From Paramecium pentaurelia (Eukaryota; Ciliophora; Oligohymenophorea; Peniculida; Parameciidae), in contig CAJJDO010000171.1 of assembly GCA_905183005.1 (NCBI GenBank), forward strand, positions 92,228-156,227: a stretch of DNA of 64,000 bases, written 5' to 3'. This document shows positions 48,289 to 61,427 of this stretch, one piece after another (position 1 is the first letter of the stretch; each line of letters begins with the position of its first letter). The notes beneath the pieces are model-generated. The model was not told the DNA's origin. It searched no databases and was given only the letters and a program-made list of their open reading frames with translations. The position numbers were made by a program, and so were the translations under genes.

Positions 48289-49745
48289 AATTTGAGGATT
48301 GCGAAGATTTAAATGATGAACCTTATGATGGTTGTTATGAATGCAAATTTTAATGTAGACAAAATTGTAAATTATGTAGTCAAGGGGTTTGCTTAGATGA
48401 ATGTCCTGAAGGAATGATTTATGTTGGTGATATTTGTATGCCGAAAAAATGTATTGATAATTGCCAAATATGTGAGAAAGGAGATTGCTTTGAATGCAAT
48501 ATAGGATATTCTTATGATGGGTTAAAAAATTAATGTATTTAAGATAAATTATCAGACTCTTCTTTAAATGTATCAATGATTGAAATGGATGAAAACTTAT
48601 ACATATGTCGTCTTACAGAATGTGTTTTTTCACCAGCCCCTATTCTGTAAGTAATCTTAATTAACCAGACTTTTTCAAGATAATATGTGGAGATCTTCTT
48701 CGATTAACAAGTTAAATTGAAATTTGATGAAGAAGAATTAAAATTTCAATTCAATTTTACTAATTTAAAGTAAGGAGATTATATTATTACATTGCATTAA
48801 AAATAACCAATAAATTATGAAATAAATTTTGCTTCTTACATAGTTGAAATTGAAAATTTAGCTTCAATAAATGAAAAACCATTCTTGCAAATATTTTGCT
48901 CTTCAGATGTCATTAATTCTAATAACTAAACCCTTTAAAATAAATTTGCCTCTATCAAATTAAATTACCCTTAAATCTTATCTAATGAATAAAAATAAAC
49001 ATCTTAATTTATGCAAAATACTAATAAAGTATTCATGTATGGAGCTATCTCAGTTAGTTTGGTTTCATTATTTGCAGGAGATTCTTCATTCTTTTTAGAA
49101 ACACTTAATGTATTATAATAATAATCTTTCTTGAAATTTATTAATGTTGATTACCCTGAAAATCTTTACATTTATTTTGAGGCTTCTGATATGTTAAGTG
49201 TTAATTCATATTTTAGTTAATTAAATTTGGATTACTATTATAATTTCATATCACAGAAAACAGAACCTCTTTAAGTGAACGGAAAATTTGAACTTTATGA
49301 TGTAGATCCTGATTTGATTATAAGTTTACTTCCTTAGGTTTTTTAATGTTCAGGTATTGTACTACTTTTGTTTTTGAGCAGATTAATCTATAGGTTATTT
49401 CATTTGATTATGTCCAAAAAATAGATCTATGATTACTTTAATTCTAAATCATAATTCTTAATAAAATCATTTTTAACAATATTAAATACTTTGAGAATTT
49501 AGATGAAGAATTTGATAAATTTAAGAAGAAATTTAAACTCTAACTATATAAAAATTTTCTTCTCATTAAATGCTTGGGATATACTTTTTAAATCGATATT
49601 ATAAATTCGCTATACTTAATTAAAGAAGCTAGGGAATATATTCAACTGATAGGTAGTTTTCTATTGATATATACTTATGGTTCATATATGATTGAATTTT
49701 TAAGGAAGAAGGGGAAGTCAGAGAATAAATATGATTTTGAATCAA
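48289..49745 (+). repeat. Direct repeat copy B flanking the N at 48288
   Basis: Starts at the base after the N and mirrors 46830-48287, then continues into unique sequence. Confidence 0.85.
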
Positions 49746-50158
49746 GAATATTTTTATCCTTGGATTTGTGTAGAAAATTTATATACCATTTTGTTTTGAT
49801 TTTTTTTTAAGAATGCCCTACTTTGTAATTTTTATGTTTATCAATTATCAGCCTATCTTAATGCTTGATTATTAGCAAATATGAATAAAGTTCGATTTTG
49901 GATAAAATAATTTCAATACTAAATGAAAGAACTATAGCTATGTTTAGCTTAACCTGCTTTCCTTATAATGATATAAATAGGATATACTTTTCTAATGAAA
50001 CTATCAAAAGTACAGGATTTATACATATGGGCCTTCTATTATTAAATTTGATTATTGTGCTTTTCAAATAATTGTTAATAAAATTGTAGTTTATTTTAAA
50101 GGGCTTGTATGCAAGAAAATAACCAGAACAAATAAAGAATATAATTCTAAATTTTTGA
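48289..50158 (+). CDS. DUF4215-repeat membrane protein, repeated membrane domain and true C-terminus (contig 3)
   Basis: 48289-49745 duplicates 46830-48287 with only a few differences. After 49745 it extends the open frame through further hydrophobic helices (FIYHFVLIFFQE, FLCLSIISLSQCLIIS, FIHMGLLLLNLIIVLFKQLL) to a TGA at 50156-50158 (…IKNIILNF, stop). This is the natural end of the protein begun at 39353. Collapsing the duplicated segments gives one gene of roughly 8 kb of unique sequence, 2,600-2,700 residues. The C-terminal half is the same design as that of the minus-strand paralogue. Confidence 0.8.
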
Positions 50159-50201
50159 TCAGACCTTGGCTAATGATGATAATTTTGTATTCATTATTAA
50201 A

Positions 50202-50746
50202 NNNNNNNNNNNNNNNNNNNNNNNNNNNNNNNNNNNNNNNNNNNNNNNNNNNNNNNNNNNNNNNNNNNNNNNNNNNNNNNNNNNNNNNNNNNNNNNNNNN
50301 NNNNNNNNNNNNNNNNNNNNNNNNNNNNNNNNNNNNNNNNNNNNNNNNNNNNNNNNNNNNNNNNNNNNNNNNNNNNNNNNNNNNNNNNNNNNNNNNNNNN
50401 NNNNNNNNNNNNNNNNNNNNNNNNNNNNNNNNNNNNNNNNNNNNNNNNNNNNNNNNNNNNNNNNNNNNNNNNNNNNNNNNNNNNNNNNNNNNNNNNNNNN
50501 NNNNNNNNNNNNNNNNNNNNNNNNNNNNNNNNNNNNNNNNNNNNNNNNNNNNNNNNNNNNNNNNNNNNNNNNNNNNNNNNNNNNNNNNNNNNNNNNNNNN
50601 NNNNNNNNNNNNNNNNNNNNNNNNNNNNNNNNNNNNNNNNNNNNNNNNNNNNNNNNNNNNNNNNNNNNNNNNNNNNNNNNNNNNNNNNNNNNNNNNNNNN
50701 NNNNNNNNNNNNNNNNNNNNNNNNNNNNNNNNNNNNNNNNNNNNNN
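50202..50746. other. Assembly gap (545 N)
   Basis: A run of N. The 564 nt before it (49638-50201) reappear directly after it (50747-51310), so the two contigs overlap and the gap is probably spurious in size and possibly in existence. Confidence 0.95.
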
Positions 50747-51267
50747 ATATTCAACTGATAGGTAGTTTTCTATTGATATATACATATGGTTCATATATGA
50801 TTGAATTTTTAAGGAAAAAGGGGAAGTCAGAGAATAAATATGATTTTGAATCAAGAATATTTTTATCCTTGGATTTGTGTAGAAAATTTATATACCATTT
50901 TGTTTTGATTTTTTTTTAAGAATGCCCTACCTTGTAATTTTTATTTTTATCAATTATCAGCCTATCTTAATGCTTGATTATTAGCAAATATGAATAAAGT
51001 TCGATTTTGGATAAAATAATTTCAATACTAAATGAAGGAACTATAGCTATGTTTAGCTTAACCTGCTTTCCTTATAATGATATAAATAGGATATACTTTT
51101 CTAATGAAACTATCAAAAGTACAGGATTTATACATATGGGCCTTCTATTATTAAATTTGATTATTGTACTTTTCAAATAATTGTTAATAAAATTGTAGTT
51201 TATTTTAAAGGGCTTGTATGAAAGAAAATAACCAGAACAAATAAAGAATATAATTCTAAATTTTTGA
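50747..51267 (+). pseudogene. Duplicate fragment of the DUF4215 gene C-terminus after the gap
   Basis: Repeats the last membrane helices and C-terminus of the gene starting at 39353, ending at TGA 51265-51267 in the same context as 50156-50158, with a few substitutions (e.g. GLYERKQPEQ against GLYARKQPEQ). Most likely a second contig of the same locus or allele, not a separate gene. Confidence 0.75.
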
Positions 51268-51310
51268 TCAGACCTAGGCTAATGATGATAATTTTGTATT
51301 CATTATTAAA

Positions 51311-54300
51311 TTTAACAAAATTTAATTCTATTTATCAATCAATCTAATTATAAAGTTATCGAGTATATTAAAAATAAATAATCTAAAATGAAATATATTT
51401 TGGGTCGCTTTTAAATATAAATCTAATGCAATTTTTATGTTAGGCTATTATATTATAAACTTCTAATTAATGAATTTCTTAAAAATACTTAAAATTAAAA
51501 GTATTCAATATGAATCTCTTGTCTATTCTTTCGAAAATTTAACTAAGTTAAGAAATTATTTTGCTTTGTAGAATATTTATGAGACGGGAGAAATTGAATG
51601 AACCTGAAAGCTAGAATTAAATTTATACTTTATATCTTTTCTCATAATGAGTAAATATAAGGTATTTACTCTTTTTTATTAATTATGATCTTATTTTCCA
51701 ACTTGTTAAATATTTTTAACAGAAAAAAATATCTAATGGAAAATAATTATGTATTTGAAAGAATTTTGATTTATATATCAGATTATTTTTATGCATATTC
51801 TAAGCTATTACCTGAATTTCATAGCGCCATGATTTTGTCTCACTTTAAATGATTTTCTACAATATACAATCCATGAAAAGCCATGCTTGGATTATTTTCT
51901 TTTGTTAATTACAAAGATATTAGCATATCGTATCCTTATCAAGGGATCCTCCAAACATTTTGCCAAGAATCTGAATGGTTGTTCGTTAAATTATATTATA
52001 TATTTCAGATCTGATGGAATCATTTCTAACAAATTATATTATGTGTCTGAGCGACTAGCTCCCCAAGTAAGCATCATTGATGACGCGCATAAATTTTGTA
52101 ATAAAAATTCTGAAAAGAAAGAAAGAATAGCTTTAGAAAAAGAATTGGTCTTTCACATTTTTAACACAGAAGATCCAGGAAAAATAGAAATTTATAAACG
52201 GTTCTGTTCATTTAAAGTTATTCATCTTAAATTTTAGTTCCAACTTTTGACTGTAAACACTCTCTTCTTTATTTCTTAATTCTATCAGCATATGCCCATC
52301 CCAATTCCAGAAATTTACAAAGATGATATTTTATATCGATATAGGTCTCATCTTTTATTTTAGCAAAATCCTTAGCTTTCTAAATTAACAAGTAAATACT
52401 ATAAGCAATTTTCATAAATTTATACTTCATTTTACAGATGATCCAAAAAAGTAGAAAATAATTTAGTAGTTTATAAACTAGAAAAGTTATCACTCAAGAA
52501 AAGAAATTGGATTTTTTTATTTTGGATTAAAGATTTTGGCTTGTCTAAAATAATGATCAGATGGAAAAATATAAATTGAATATCGAAAAGTTTAAATATG
52601 AAAAAAGTGTACATTCAACAACCATAAAAGATCTAAATCATAGATATAAGCATTGATGTTTCTTTAAATAAGGATAATATTCGTATATAAAAGAAAATAA
52701 GGAATACTTTAAAAAAGAATGGTCATAAGGACCTTTTTTGAAAAATTGCAGAATCTATTTTGAAAAATTTATTGGACAACTTATTGAAAGAGAATATTTA
52801 ATATGAGTCGTTTGCTTTATTTTACCTCGTTTAGGAATCACTGTAGAAAAATATTGCTGATCGAAATAGAAGTATATTATTAATCTATCATAAGAACAAT
52901 AGTTTGATTTCAGGGTCACAATCAAGTAAAATGCCAAGAAGAAATTTTCGTATTAAGAAATCAGATAAGAGTGAAAAGTATAAGCCAAAAAATTTCTTAG
53001 AAGAATTAGTATAAAAGCTTTTAATCCCTTACACAAGATAGTAAAGAAAAATCTTTATTTAAAAATATTCAAAATTCTTAATTAGTTTTAATTGGAATGC
53101 TAAAAACTATTTAATCATTTCAATAAAGTTTAGAAAACCAAATTATATGGATGATTTAATGAATATCGACCATCGCGATGAAATATTGAAATTCATATGA
53201 AAGGGAAAAAATTGAAGAAAACGAAAATTAATCTAGTTGTAATATGAAATCAAAATAAGGCTCTAAAAAAATAAAAAATTACAAAGAACCGAAAGAGAAG
53301 TAATTGTACTTAGAGAAAATATTTTACAGAAAGAGCCAATCAAACCTAAAATAAAGGATATCAGTAAAGGGAAAAATCATGGCTACGTAGTATATAGGCC
53401 TGTGCTCATTGAAATAAAGGAGATAATTAATAGAAATGATCCGATTAAAATAAAGTCATTTGGAATATGATTAAGAAGAAAAAATAAAATTTTTAGGGAT
53501 TATGGGGTACATATTGCATTTCGTATATATTTATATAAAATTCATAAGGTATAATCTTGAATCGAAACTTTAAATTATTTTCAGATTTTATTTATTTTGC
53601 AAAATAACATAAGTAAGGAATATCAAAAAAGCCAATTTTGAATTGTTTCATCTAAAACTTCAACTTCTTTTTAAATCTCATTAATGACGCTGTTTTTTTT
53701 TATTTTTCTCAACATTTGAAATTCTGAAAAAACTTCTTATTACTCCTTTCACTGATGTAAGATCAAGCTCATAAAAATAATCTCTAAGCTTAAATGTCAC
53801 AAAAGGATTGCGAATTCGACTTTAAAGTTTTCAAAACATGTATCAATTAATTTTTATCAGGTTATTGCTTAAAATTAATTCCCCAATATTAATTTTCTTT
53901 TAAATTAATTTTTAGATGGTTGCTCTATTAACTCTTTCTTTTGTTTAAATTTTCTTTCTGCTCACGAACATATATACAGAAAATTTAAAATAGTTTGAAA
54001 AGCTTTGAAATTTTTTTTAATGAATATACAATTTTATCAGCTAATCAAATTATTCCATTACATATATTCCAAGATACTTATTTTATATAATCAAAAATAG
54101 TAGTAAATAGCCTAATTCGTTTATATACTTATATTATTGATTATAAGACGTAATCAAAAAAAGTGATACTCAATTCAGAATATATCATTGTACAAAATTC
54201 AATCCGATTTTTTAACCTCAAAAATTTAGATCCACCTTTACCATTCTAATCTAACAATGTGATGTGTTAATAAATGAAAATCTTTCTTCTACATTTCATT

Positions 54301-54980
54301 ACAATATACTTTGTCCTATTAATGATATTAGTTCATTGATAGTAATGATGAAATGATCGAATAGCAAATCTTTAATTATTATTTTGAAGAACGTAGCATT
54401 ATGTCTTCATATACCTTATACATAACTGAGGGTATATTTAATTGCAAAAGGTTTTACATTTATATCTCTTTTTTTAGCGAATAAATAATATGTTTCTTTA
54501 AAACCGGTTAACTTGGTAGTTATCAACTTTATAATCAGTTAATTTTGTTAAGCTTCCTCAGATTTCTAAATTCATTTCGTAATGATTTCTTCTCGCTTTA
54601 TGTTTAGTGTTACCCAGAAATAAACATGAATCCTGTACTCATTATACAAATATCCTCATGCTTTTCTTACTTTAGAAAAATCTAGACGATCTTTATTTTT
54701 AAAGACTCCATATCACAAAAAGCAAGGAAGTATGCAACCGAATGTAGTTAATAATGATAAGCAAAATTTGATAATCCATTTAGCATGTTTAATTGTATCA
54801 TACTTATAGACCACATTCCCTTAAATTCAATATTCATAGTGAAATTATTCCTCCTATTAAATTTGGAAATAACAATATGAATAAATCAATAAAGATGTAG
54901 ATATATAAGAAAAATTAAGTCGTGTTTTAGTAATTATTGAATTGCAACTATAGTAAAAATAACTATTATATATTAAGAAG
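51311..54980. other. 3.7-kb gene-poor region
   Basis: No protein family is recognised on either strand. One plus frame (51887-53551) looks long if TAA/TAG are read through, but it meets TGA about seven times in 555 codons, roughly what chance predicts at this base composition. A 116-codon stretch at 51887-52237 has fewer Gln codons than local genes. Base composition is slightly less extreme than the intergenic DNA further left, and short protein-like stretches occur in several frames, so an eroded gene or element is possible but unproved. Confidence 0.5.
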
Positions 54981-56660
54981 TCATAATTAAGCCAAATTAT
55001 TCGAAAGTATATTATCAATATATGTGATATTAAATAAGAAATAATCTAAAGTATTAGCAAGTGATTGAATATGATTATCAACAGTATTGAAAACTGAGGC
55101 TAATCCTGCTGGTACTTGTTATTAAAAGGTAGAAATAATTGAAATGATGTGAAGAGATTAATACTTTGATAAGAATAGCAGTTAGGACTTCTTTTATTGC
55201 TACTCTAAATCCAAAAGTCTTCAAGCTTATACCTTTAACAAATTCCTCAATCATTTCTCTAGTGCTACTTACCGACATTAAAGTTGTAATCAAAGTCCTA
55301 AGAATTATAAATATCATTTTGATAATATTATAAGCTATTAAATCACAATTATCTATATGAATAAGCTGAAGTTACAGAATAAGATCCACTTCCTCTAGAA
55401 TTATATAAATCACACTCCTCACATAAAGCTCCAATATTTTCTATCATGCACGATTCATCTCCAGGTTTCCAACCACTTTTGTAATTCTCCTCCCAATTTT
55501 AACAATGCTCAATAGTTAAACTATAATAATATGCTCTCCAATAATGCTCTCTTAATTCTATCATACTTGATTCCTAAGATTTTATTTTTAGAATCATCTT
55601 TATAACTACAAGTTTGAGCTGCCTAAGACATTTAATATGATGTTCAATGTATCATAAAAAACACATCCACCTAAAGATTGATTGAAGAATCCACCTAATT
55701 TAAAAGAAAATGTTCTTAAGTCCACATGTAATTAATAATTTGTGACATAATTATAAGTTAAAAAAGGATGACTCTCTTCTGATTAAGGGAATGAAACACT
55801 ATTGAATTCAATTAACAATAGAAGAACTATATCTTGATTATAAGTTGGATTGAAGAAAACAATTAGATTATCTAAATTATAATCACCAGTAGTTTTATTA
55901 AATATAACATCATCTTAGAATCGACTAAATTAAGCATCATTTTAATCTTTTTAAGAAATTAAATAATAAGCTTTTGGATATAAATTTCAATAGGAATCTT
56001 ACAACCGCATAATTTATTCCTAAAACTTATCAAAAGTAATATTCCTAAATATAAATTATAAGGAATAAATTTTGATTTGATAGAATCAATATACCTAGTA
56101 ATTGGCTATTTTTATACCAGAAGGTAATATTAATTAATAATTTTTCTAAGTGGAACCTAATATCTTCTATGGATTAATAATAATTTGTTAAATAATCTCT
56201 TTATATATCAATATTTCTTTTCTAGCAATGTTTGACCTTCATTAATAGATAATGTTAATGATCTTGGTTTTTCCCTTTAATTATGGTATATTTGAAGTAA
56301 ATGTGACTTACAGAAATTTAAATAATCAAAAAGTTAAGATGTCTCTAAACTTTTTTGTATCCATAACCAAAATAGCTGACAAAAAAATACATTCATGCTT
56401 TCAAAATATTCGTCATTTGATAATTATTATTATTCATAATAAGTAGAAGTTCCTCTAGGTTTTAATGTAAATAATTTTATTATAACATTGCTCATATTTG
56501 TTATATAAACTACTAAATTTATGGAAATGAATAAGAATAATAATAATTTTCTTATTTTTTGTGATTTTTCATAACATATTCTAGTCTAAAATTTATTTTA
56601 ATTCTTTGAAATAAAGTAGGGATTAACTTCTTTTACTTCTGATTCACCCCTATACATACA

Positions 56661-57888
56661 GACTTTCCAATTAGAAGGACATTGCAAAAAACTTCCATTT
56701 TCATTTTAACTTTTAATAAACCCAGAAATAGTTTCTAAACATTAGATAAATGTTGCTTTTCCATCAATGATTTCATATTTATTACAAATTTAATCACATT
56801 ATGACATGCATTTTTAATCATATAAAATTTATCCATAGCGACATGATGTGCAAAATAAATTCAAATCTGATTCAAAATTCTTTGATGCATAGTTTTCAAA
56901 TGGATGGTCATTATTATTATTAATAACAAATTAATAAAATGCTTTAATACTCCATTTCCAATAATCTCTATATTTTTTATTTTATTAAATGCAAGTCTTG
57001 CAATTTTGACCACACTAAATAATTTAACCAGAAAGGACTTTTGAAAAATATCCATCCTAACATTCAATATAGAAGAAATCATTTTCTGTGTAATGGGGAA
57101 TACATAAAATACAATTTGGTATTAAGCAATTAGACACTTAAACAGAATCATAATTTGTTTTATTAATTGGACAGATTTTCTTGTAATCTTCATTTTAGAT
57201 GATGGCAAATTAACAATCATTATTCTATTATTTCAACTCGCCTTTATAAATGAATGATAATTCTCTTTGCAAAAATCACAATCTACATTAATACTTATCT
57301 AAATTGTAATTTACAACTTTACATTGATGTCAAAACTTGTTTGCAATAGAATAATATAATCAAAATAGTATATATTGCATAACCTACTATTCTTTCCATC
57401 CTTAGATAAATATTATTATGAAGGTGAACCTTGACAATAATTACAGTATCTTGATTGACCGGACTCTTTAATCCACACAAGATATACATTTCTAACTAAT
57501 TATAATTGAATTTCCAATACAAAAAGTTCAAGTATAGGTCCCATCTTTATATGTGTAACAACTTAAACAATTTTTGTATAGCAAGCATAATTTGTCCTTA
57601 CTTAAATATTAATTAGAAAAGCAAACTTCACTTTTGAATGAATTTTTATATCTTTAATAACCCTATCTACAAGGTTAACATTCTTAATCTTCCTGATAGA
57701 ACCCATATCTGCAGGTTTTTTACTAATACCACCTTGACACAAATTAGGTTTACGAGTTCCATTTAAATTTGTCAAAATTTTATGAAAATAGACAATCATT
57801 TTCCTTTTTTTTATAAATGTAAACCAAATAATCTGAATTTAATGAAAAGTTTGTCCTCTAATTTTACAAGTAATGTTATACCAAAATA
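56661..57888 (-). repeat. Direct repeat copy A flanking the N at 57889
   Basis: 1,228 nt repeated at 57890-59117; the copy ends exactly at the N. Contains part of the broken cysteine-rich gene, including the same in-frame TGA in both copies. Confidence 0.85.
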
Positions 57889-57889
57889 N

Positions 57890-59117
57890 GACTTTCCAAT
57901 TAGAAGGACATTGCAAAAAACTTCCATTTTCATTTTAACTTTTAATAAACCCAGAAATAGTTTCTAAACATTAGATAAATGTTGCTTTTCCATCAATGAT
58001 TTCATATTTATTACAAATTTAATCACATTATGACATGCATTTTTAATCATATAAAATTTATCCATAGCGACATGATGTGCAAAATAAATTCAAATCTGAT
58101 TCAAAATTCTTTGATGCATAGTTTTCAAATGGATGGTCATTATTATTATTAATAACAAATTAATAAAATGCTTTAATACTCCATTTCCAATAATCTCTAT
58201 ATTTTTTATTTTATTAAATGCAAGTCTTGCAATTTTGACCACACTAAATAATTTAACCAGAAAGGACTTTTGAAAAATATCCATCCTAACATTCAATATA
58301 GAAGAAATCATTTTCTGTGTAATGGGGAATACATAAAATACAATTTGGTATTAAGCAATTAGACACTTAAACAGAATCATAATTTGTTTTATTAATTGGA
58401 CAGATTTTCTTGTAATCTTCATTTTAGATGATGGCAAATTAACAATCATTATTCTATTATTTCAACTCGCCTTTATAAATGAATGATAATTCTCTTTGCA
58501 AAAATCACAATCTACATTAATACTTATCTAAATTGTAATTTACAACTTTACATTGATGTCAAAACTTGTTTGCAATAGAATAATATAATCAAAATAGTAT
58601 ATATTGCATAACCTACTATTCTTTCCATCCTTAGATAAATATTATTATGAAGGTGAACCTTGACAATAATTACAGTATCTTGATTGACCGGACTCTTTAA
58701 TCCACACAAGATATACATTTCTAACTAATTATAATTGAATTTCCAATACAAAAAGTTCAAGTATAGGTCCCATCTTTATATGTGTAACAACTTAAACAAT
58801 TTTTGTATAGCAAGCATAATTTGTCCTTACTTAAATATTAATTAGAAAAGCAAACTTCACTTTTGAATGAATTTTTATATCTTTAATAACCCTATCTACA
58901 AGGTTAACATTCTTAATCTTCCTGATAGAACCCATATCTGCAGGTTTTTTACTAATACCACCTTGACACAAATTAGGTTTACGAGTTCCATTTAAATTTG
59001 TCAAAATTTTATGAAAATAGACAATCATTTTCCTTTTTTTTATAAATGTAAACCAAATAATCTGAATTTAATGAAAAGTTTGTCCTCTAATTTTACAAGT
59101 AATGTTATACCAAAATA
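57890..59117 (-). repeat. Direct repeat copy B flanking the N at 57889
   Basis: Begins at the base after the N and mirrors 56661-57888 essentially base for base, then continues into unique sequence. Confidence 0.85.
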
Positions 59118-59259
59118 ATATGGTAATACCAAACAAACTTAAAAAGTTATCTAAGAGCCAGAATATACTTCAAAATAATATTTAAGCTTTTATTCTCCTA
59201 ATTGCAATTGATATAGCATAATTGCTAACAACTTAGTTCAACTTCTTAGTCTAAATGCG

Positions 59260-61426
59260 AGGGAATGCTTTTGTTCCTAATTAGCATTCTTAAACACCTT
59301 CTTTATCAACATATATTAATTAACAAGCACAGGTTTTATCTTTTTTTTTGAAAGTATCTAAAACTTTGATCAGGATAAGTTAGAATCATGTTAAACAAGA
59401 ATAATGACATGAAGGTTTAAATGAATCAATTTATGATTTGTATAATAGTTAAAATTAAATATCATTAGTAGATCCTCTTAAATTATTTTTTGTATAATCC
59501 CAAGAAAAAGAAAATTAAGTACCAGAGAAATAAATATTTATAGTCCAATTAACAAAATTAACTTAATCTATTGAGGGAAAAAATAGAAAGTATTGGCTTT
59601 TCATTATTATTCTATGTTCATATTGAATATTGAAAATAATGCCATTATATTAACAACCCTGGATTTTCATCTTCAAGTTATTGTAATTTATAATCTTTAT
59701 TTGCCTTTTATTTCTTTGTTATAGGAAATTAATATAAATAAGTTGATGTTTAATATCCATTCTCTGCAGGTATTCAACTTTAATAATATTAAATTAATAG
59801 ATCTCTAATTACTTTTTTACAATCATCACAATAATCTTAATTGTAGTCTCTAATAAAGCCTAAGTTGATTATTTTAACATAATCTATCTTGAAAAACATA
59901 TCTAGGCCTTTGAAAACTCTAAGAAAGAATTTTAAGATATTGATTTCTATCGATTTCTTAATTTTTTCAGCAACCATATAACTCCAATCTTAAGAAGAGG
60001 TTTAATTTTGAATGATTAAACATTCCCACATTATTTTTTTATACATATTCAGGTAAATCATTTACAACTCTCTTTAAAGTTGTAAATCCTTTTTTGGGTT
60101 TATTTATTTTAATCCACATTAGCAGAAACTAAAACCATTTATAGTTATCATTGCTTTGTTTTGCTTTGTTCTATTGAACAAATAAATTGTCCTGCTTCTA
60201 TAAAAATTTATTCATCTAGTATACTGATATTTTAGGAGAAACTGTTGTTAGTAAATGATTAAAATATTTACATACATGCATTTATCTGGTTTCAATTCAA
60301 TCTTTTTGTCAGGCTTAATCAATAGAAAATTGATTATTGCTTGTGCTTAAATAGGCATAAAACTTGAAAACTAAAAATACTTATAATATATGTATTTTCA
60401 TACTTAATTAATAAGATGAAAATCATTGAGTAAAAAACATTTAAAAGCATTAAAGTCAACTCAAATTCATTTAATATAGATGATAGCTGATTAATTTGAG
60501 AATCCGTATGAATTTTTTAGAACAAAACTCAAGATTTGATATAGAGTTTCTCTTTAGTTAAAATAAGTGTTATTATTTTCGAATGACCTTGATAATTCAA
60601 TTGTTTGATTATTTTCGATTCGCTTTGATAATAAAAATTCTTATTTATGCAAATGATAAAGCATTAAAATTTAATAAGTAAATTTATCATGGAGTAAAGA
60701 TGTAACAATATTAATGTGCTATTTAAGATTATTACATCAAAACTTTAAACTAAATTAAAATAATGTCGCTCTATTAAATATAATTATCAATTACTAACCT
60801 CAAAAAAAAAATCTTTATTTTATTAACTTTCTTTTAATAAAAAAAATTATAAAATTTATGTCATAATTTATTAATAATGTGAAGATAGACCATGATTTTA
60901 TTTAACCTATTATGTATAATTATATGCCATTGATTGATAATTAATTAAATATGACTGTTGGTTATATTCTCTCTTTTGCCTTATTATTGAATACGTCCTC
61001 CTGCCTTAAAACATTTTAAATGGATTTGATTCAGAATGTTACTCATTGAAAAAAATTGCTAATTATCCTAATTTATTGAATACAAAAATAGTGATAATAT
61101 TTAAAATTTAATTCATTTTTAAACTTCTACAATTTTGACTGTATGTTTTGGGTTCAAGTAATCTATTATCTGCTACTTCAACTCCCAGTCGATCATTCTG
61201 GAGTTTAATTAATTAATTTATAGATCAAGTCTTACAAATATTCCAGAAATATTCATTATAAATTAAATATATGATTTGATTCTGGTTTAAATTTTATATT
61301 GTAGAAATTATTAGATCAGGTATAATTTAAGATTAAGTATTTCAGGTTTTATAGTCAAAATCTAAGTTCCATATACAACTGTGTTATTGATGGCAAACAT
61401 AGAAAAATGATTTTAAAGTTTAATAA
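59260..61426 (-). repeat. Direct repeat copy A flanking the N at 61427
   Basis: 2,167 nt that recur at 61428-63594 with an offset of 2,168 and almost no differences (one seen near 60678 against 62842). Carries the 5' part of the broken cysteine-rich gene and about 0.7 kb of AT-rich DNA upstream of it. Confidence 0.85.
60700..61426. other. AT-rich DNA upstream of the broken cysteine-rich gene
   Basis: No recognisable coding sequence in 727 bp; contains several A/T runs. The same sequence recurs at 62868-63594 as part of the duplicated segment. Confidence 0.45.
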
Positions 61427-61427
61427 N

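Larger units (their letters stand above)
54981..60690 (-). pseudogene. Broken cysteine-rich (furin-like/GCC-type) membrane protein gene
   Basis: Reading the minus strand, typical ciliate surface-protein pieces appear in order but in different frames. Near 59640-59385: KIQGCQYNGIIFNIQYEH, FVNWTINIYFSG, CHYSCLT then TGA. Near 57750-57510: TCRYGFYQEDQECQPCRQGY, KDGTYT, then TGA (57528-57530), TFCIGNSIIISQKCISC. Near 57450: SRYCNYCQGSPSQQYLS. Near 57060-56650: CQDGYFSKVLSGQ, CGQNCKTC. The conserved C-terminus lies at ~55440-54981: NIGALCEECDLYNSRGSGSY, NIIKMIFIILRTLITTLMSV, EEFVKGISLKTFGF, then after a frameshift VPAGLASVFNTVDNHIQSLA and stop TGA 54981-54983. Two TGA codons fall where a CxxC motif predicts Cys. 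The 5' end is unclear; a hydrophobic start (MLLNVFYSMIFILLIK) lies near 60450-60400. The frame breaks may be real decay or sequencing error. The middle is duplicated around the N at 57889. Confidence 0.6.

Noticed and set aside
42217..49745. Tandem duplication of DUF4215 modules as a biological event
   Set aside because: Copy boundaries coincide exactly with Ns, and copies are too similar outside contig ends; assembly overlap is the simpler explanation.
50155..50919. Long ORFs spanning the N run
   Set aside because: They exist only because Ns contain no stop codons.
51887..53551. A seemingly continuous frame with several internal TGA codons, considered as a gene in which TGA is also sense
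   Set aside because: About seven TGA in 555 codons is close to random expectation at this base composition, neighbouring frames look equally protein-like in places, and no family motif is seen.
54981..60690. TGA reassigned to cysteine (Euplotes-type code)
   Set aside because: In all well-supported genes of this window TGA is the stop and Cys uses TGT/TGC, and the broken gene also contains frameshifts.
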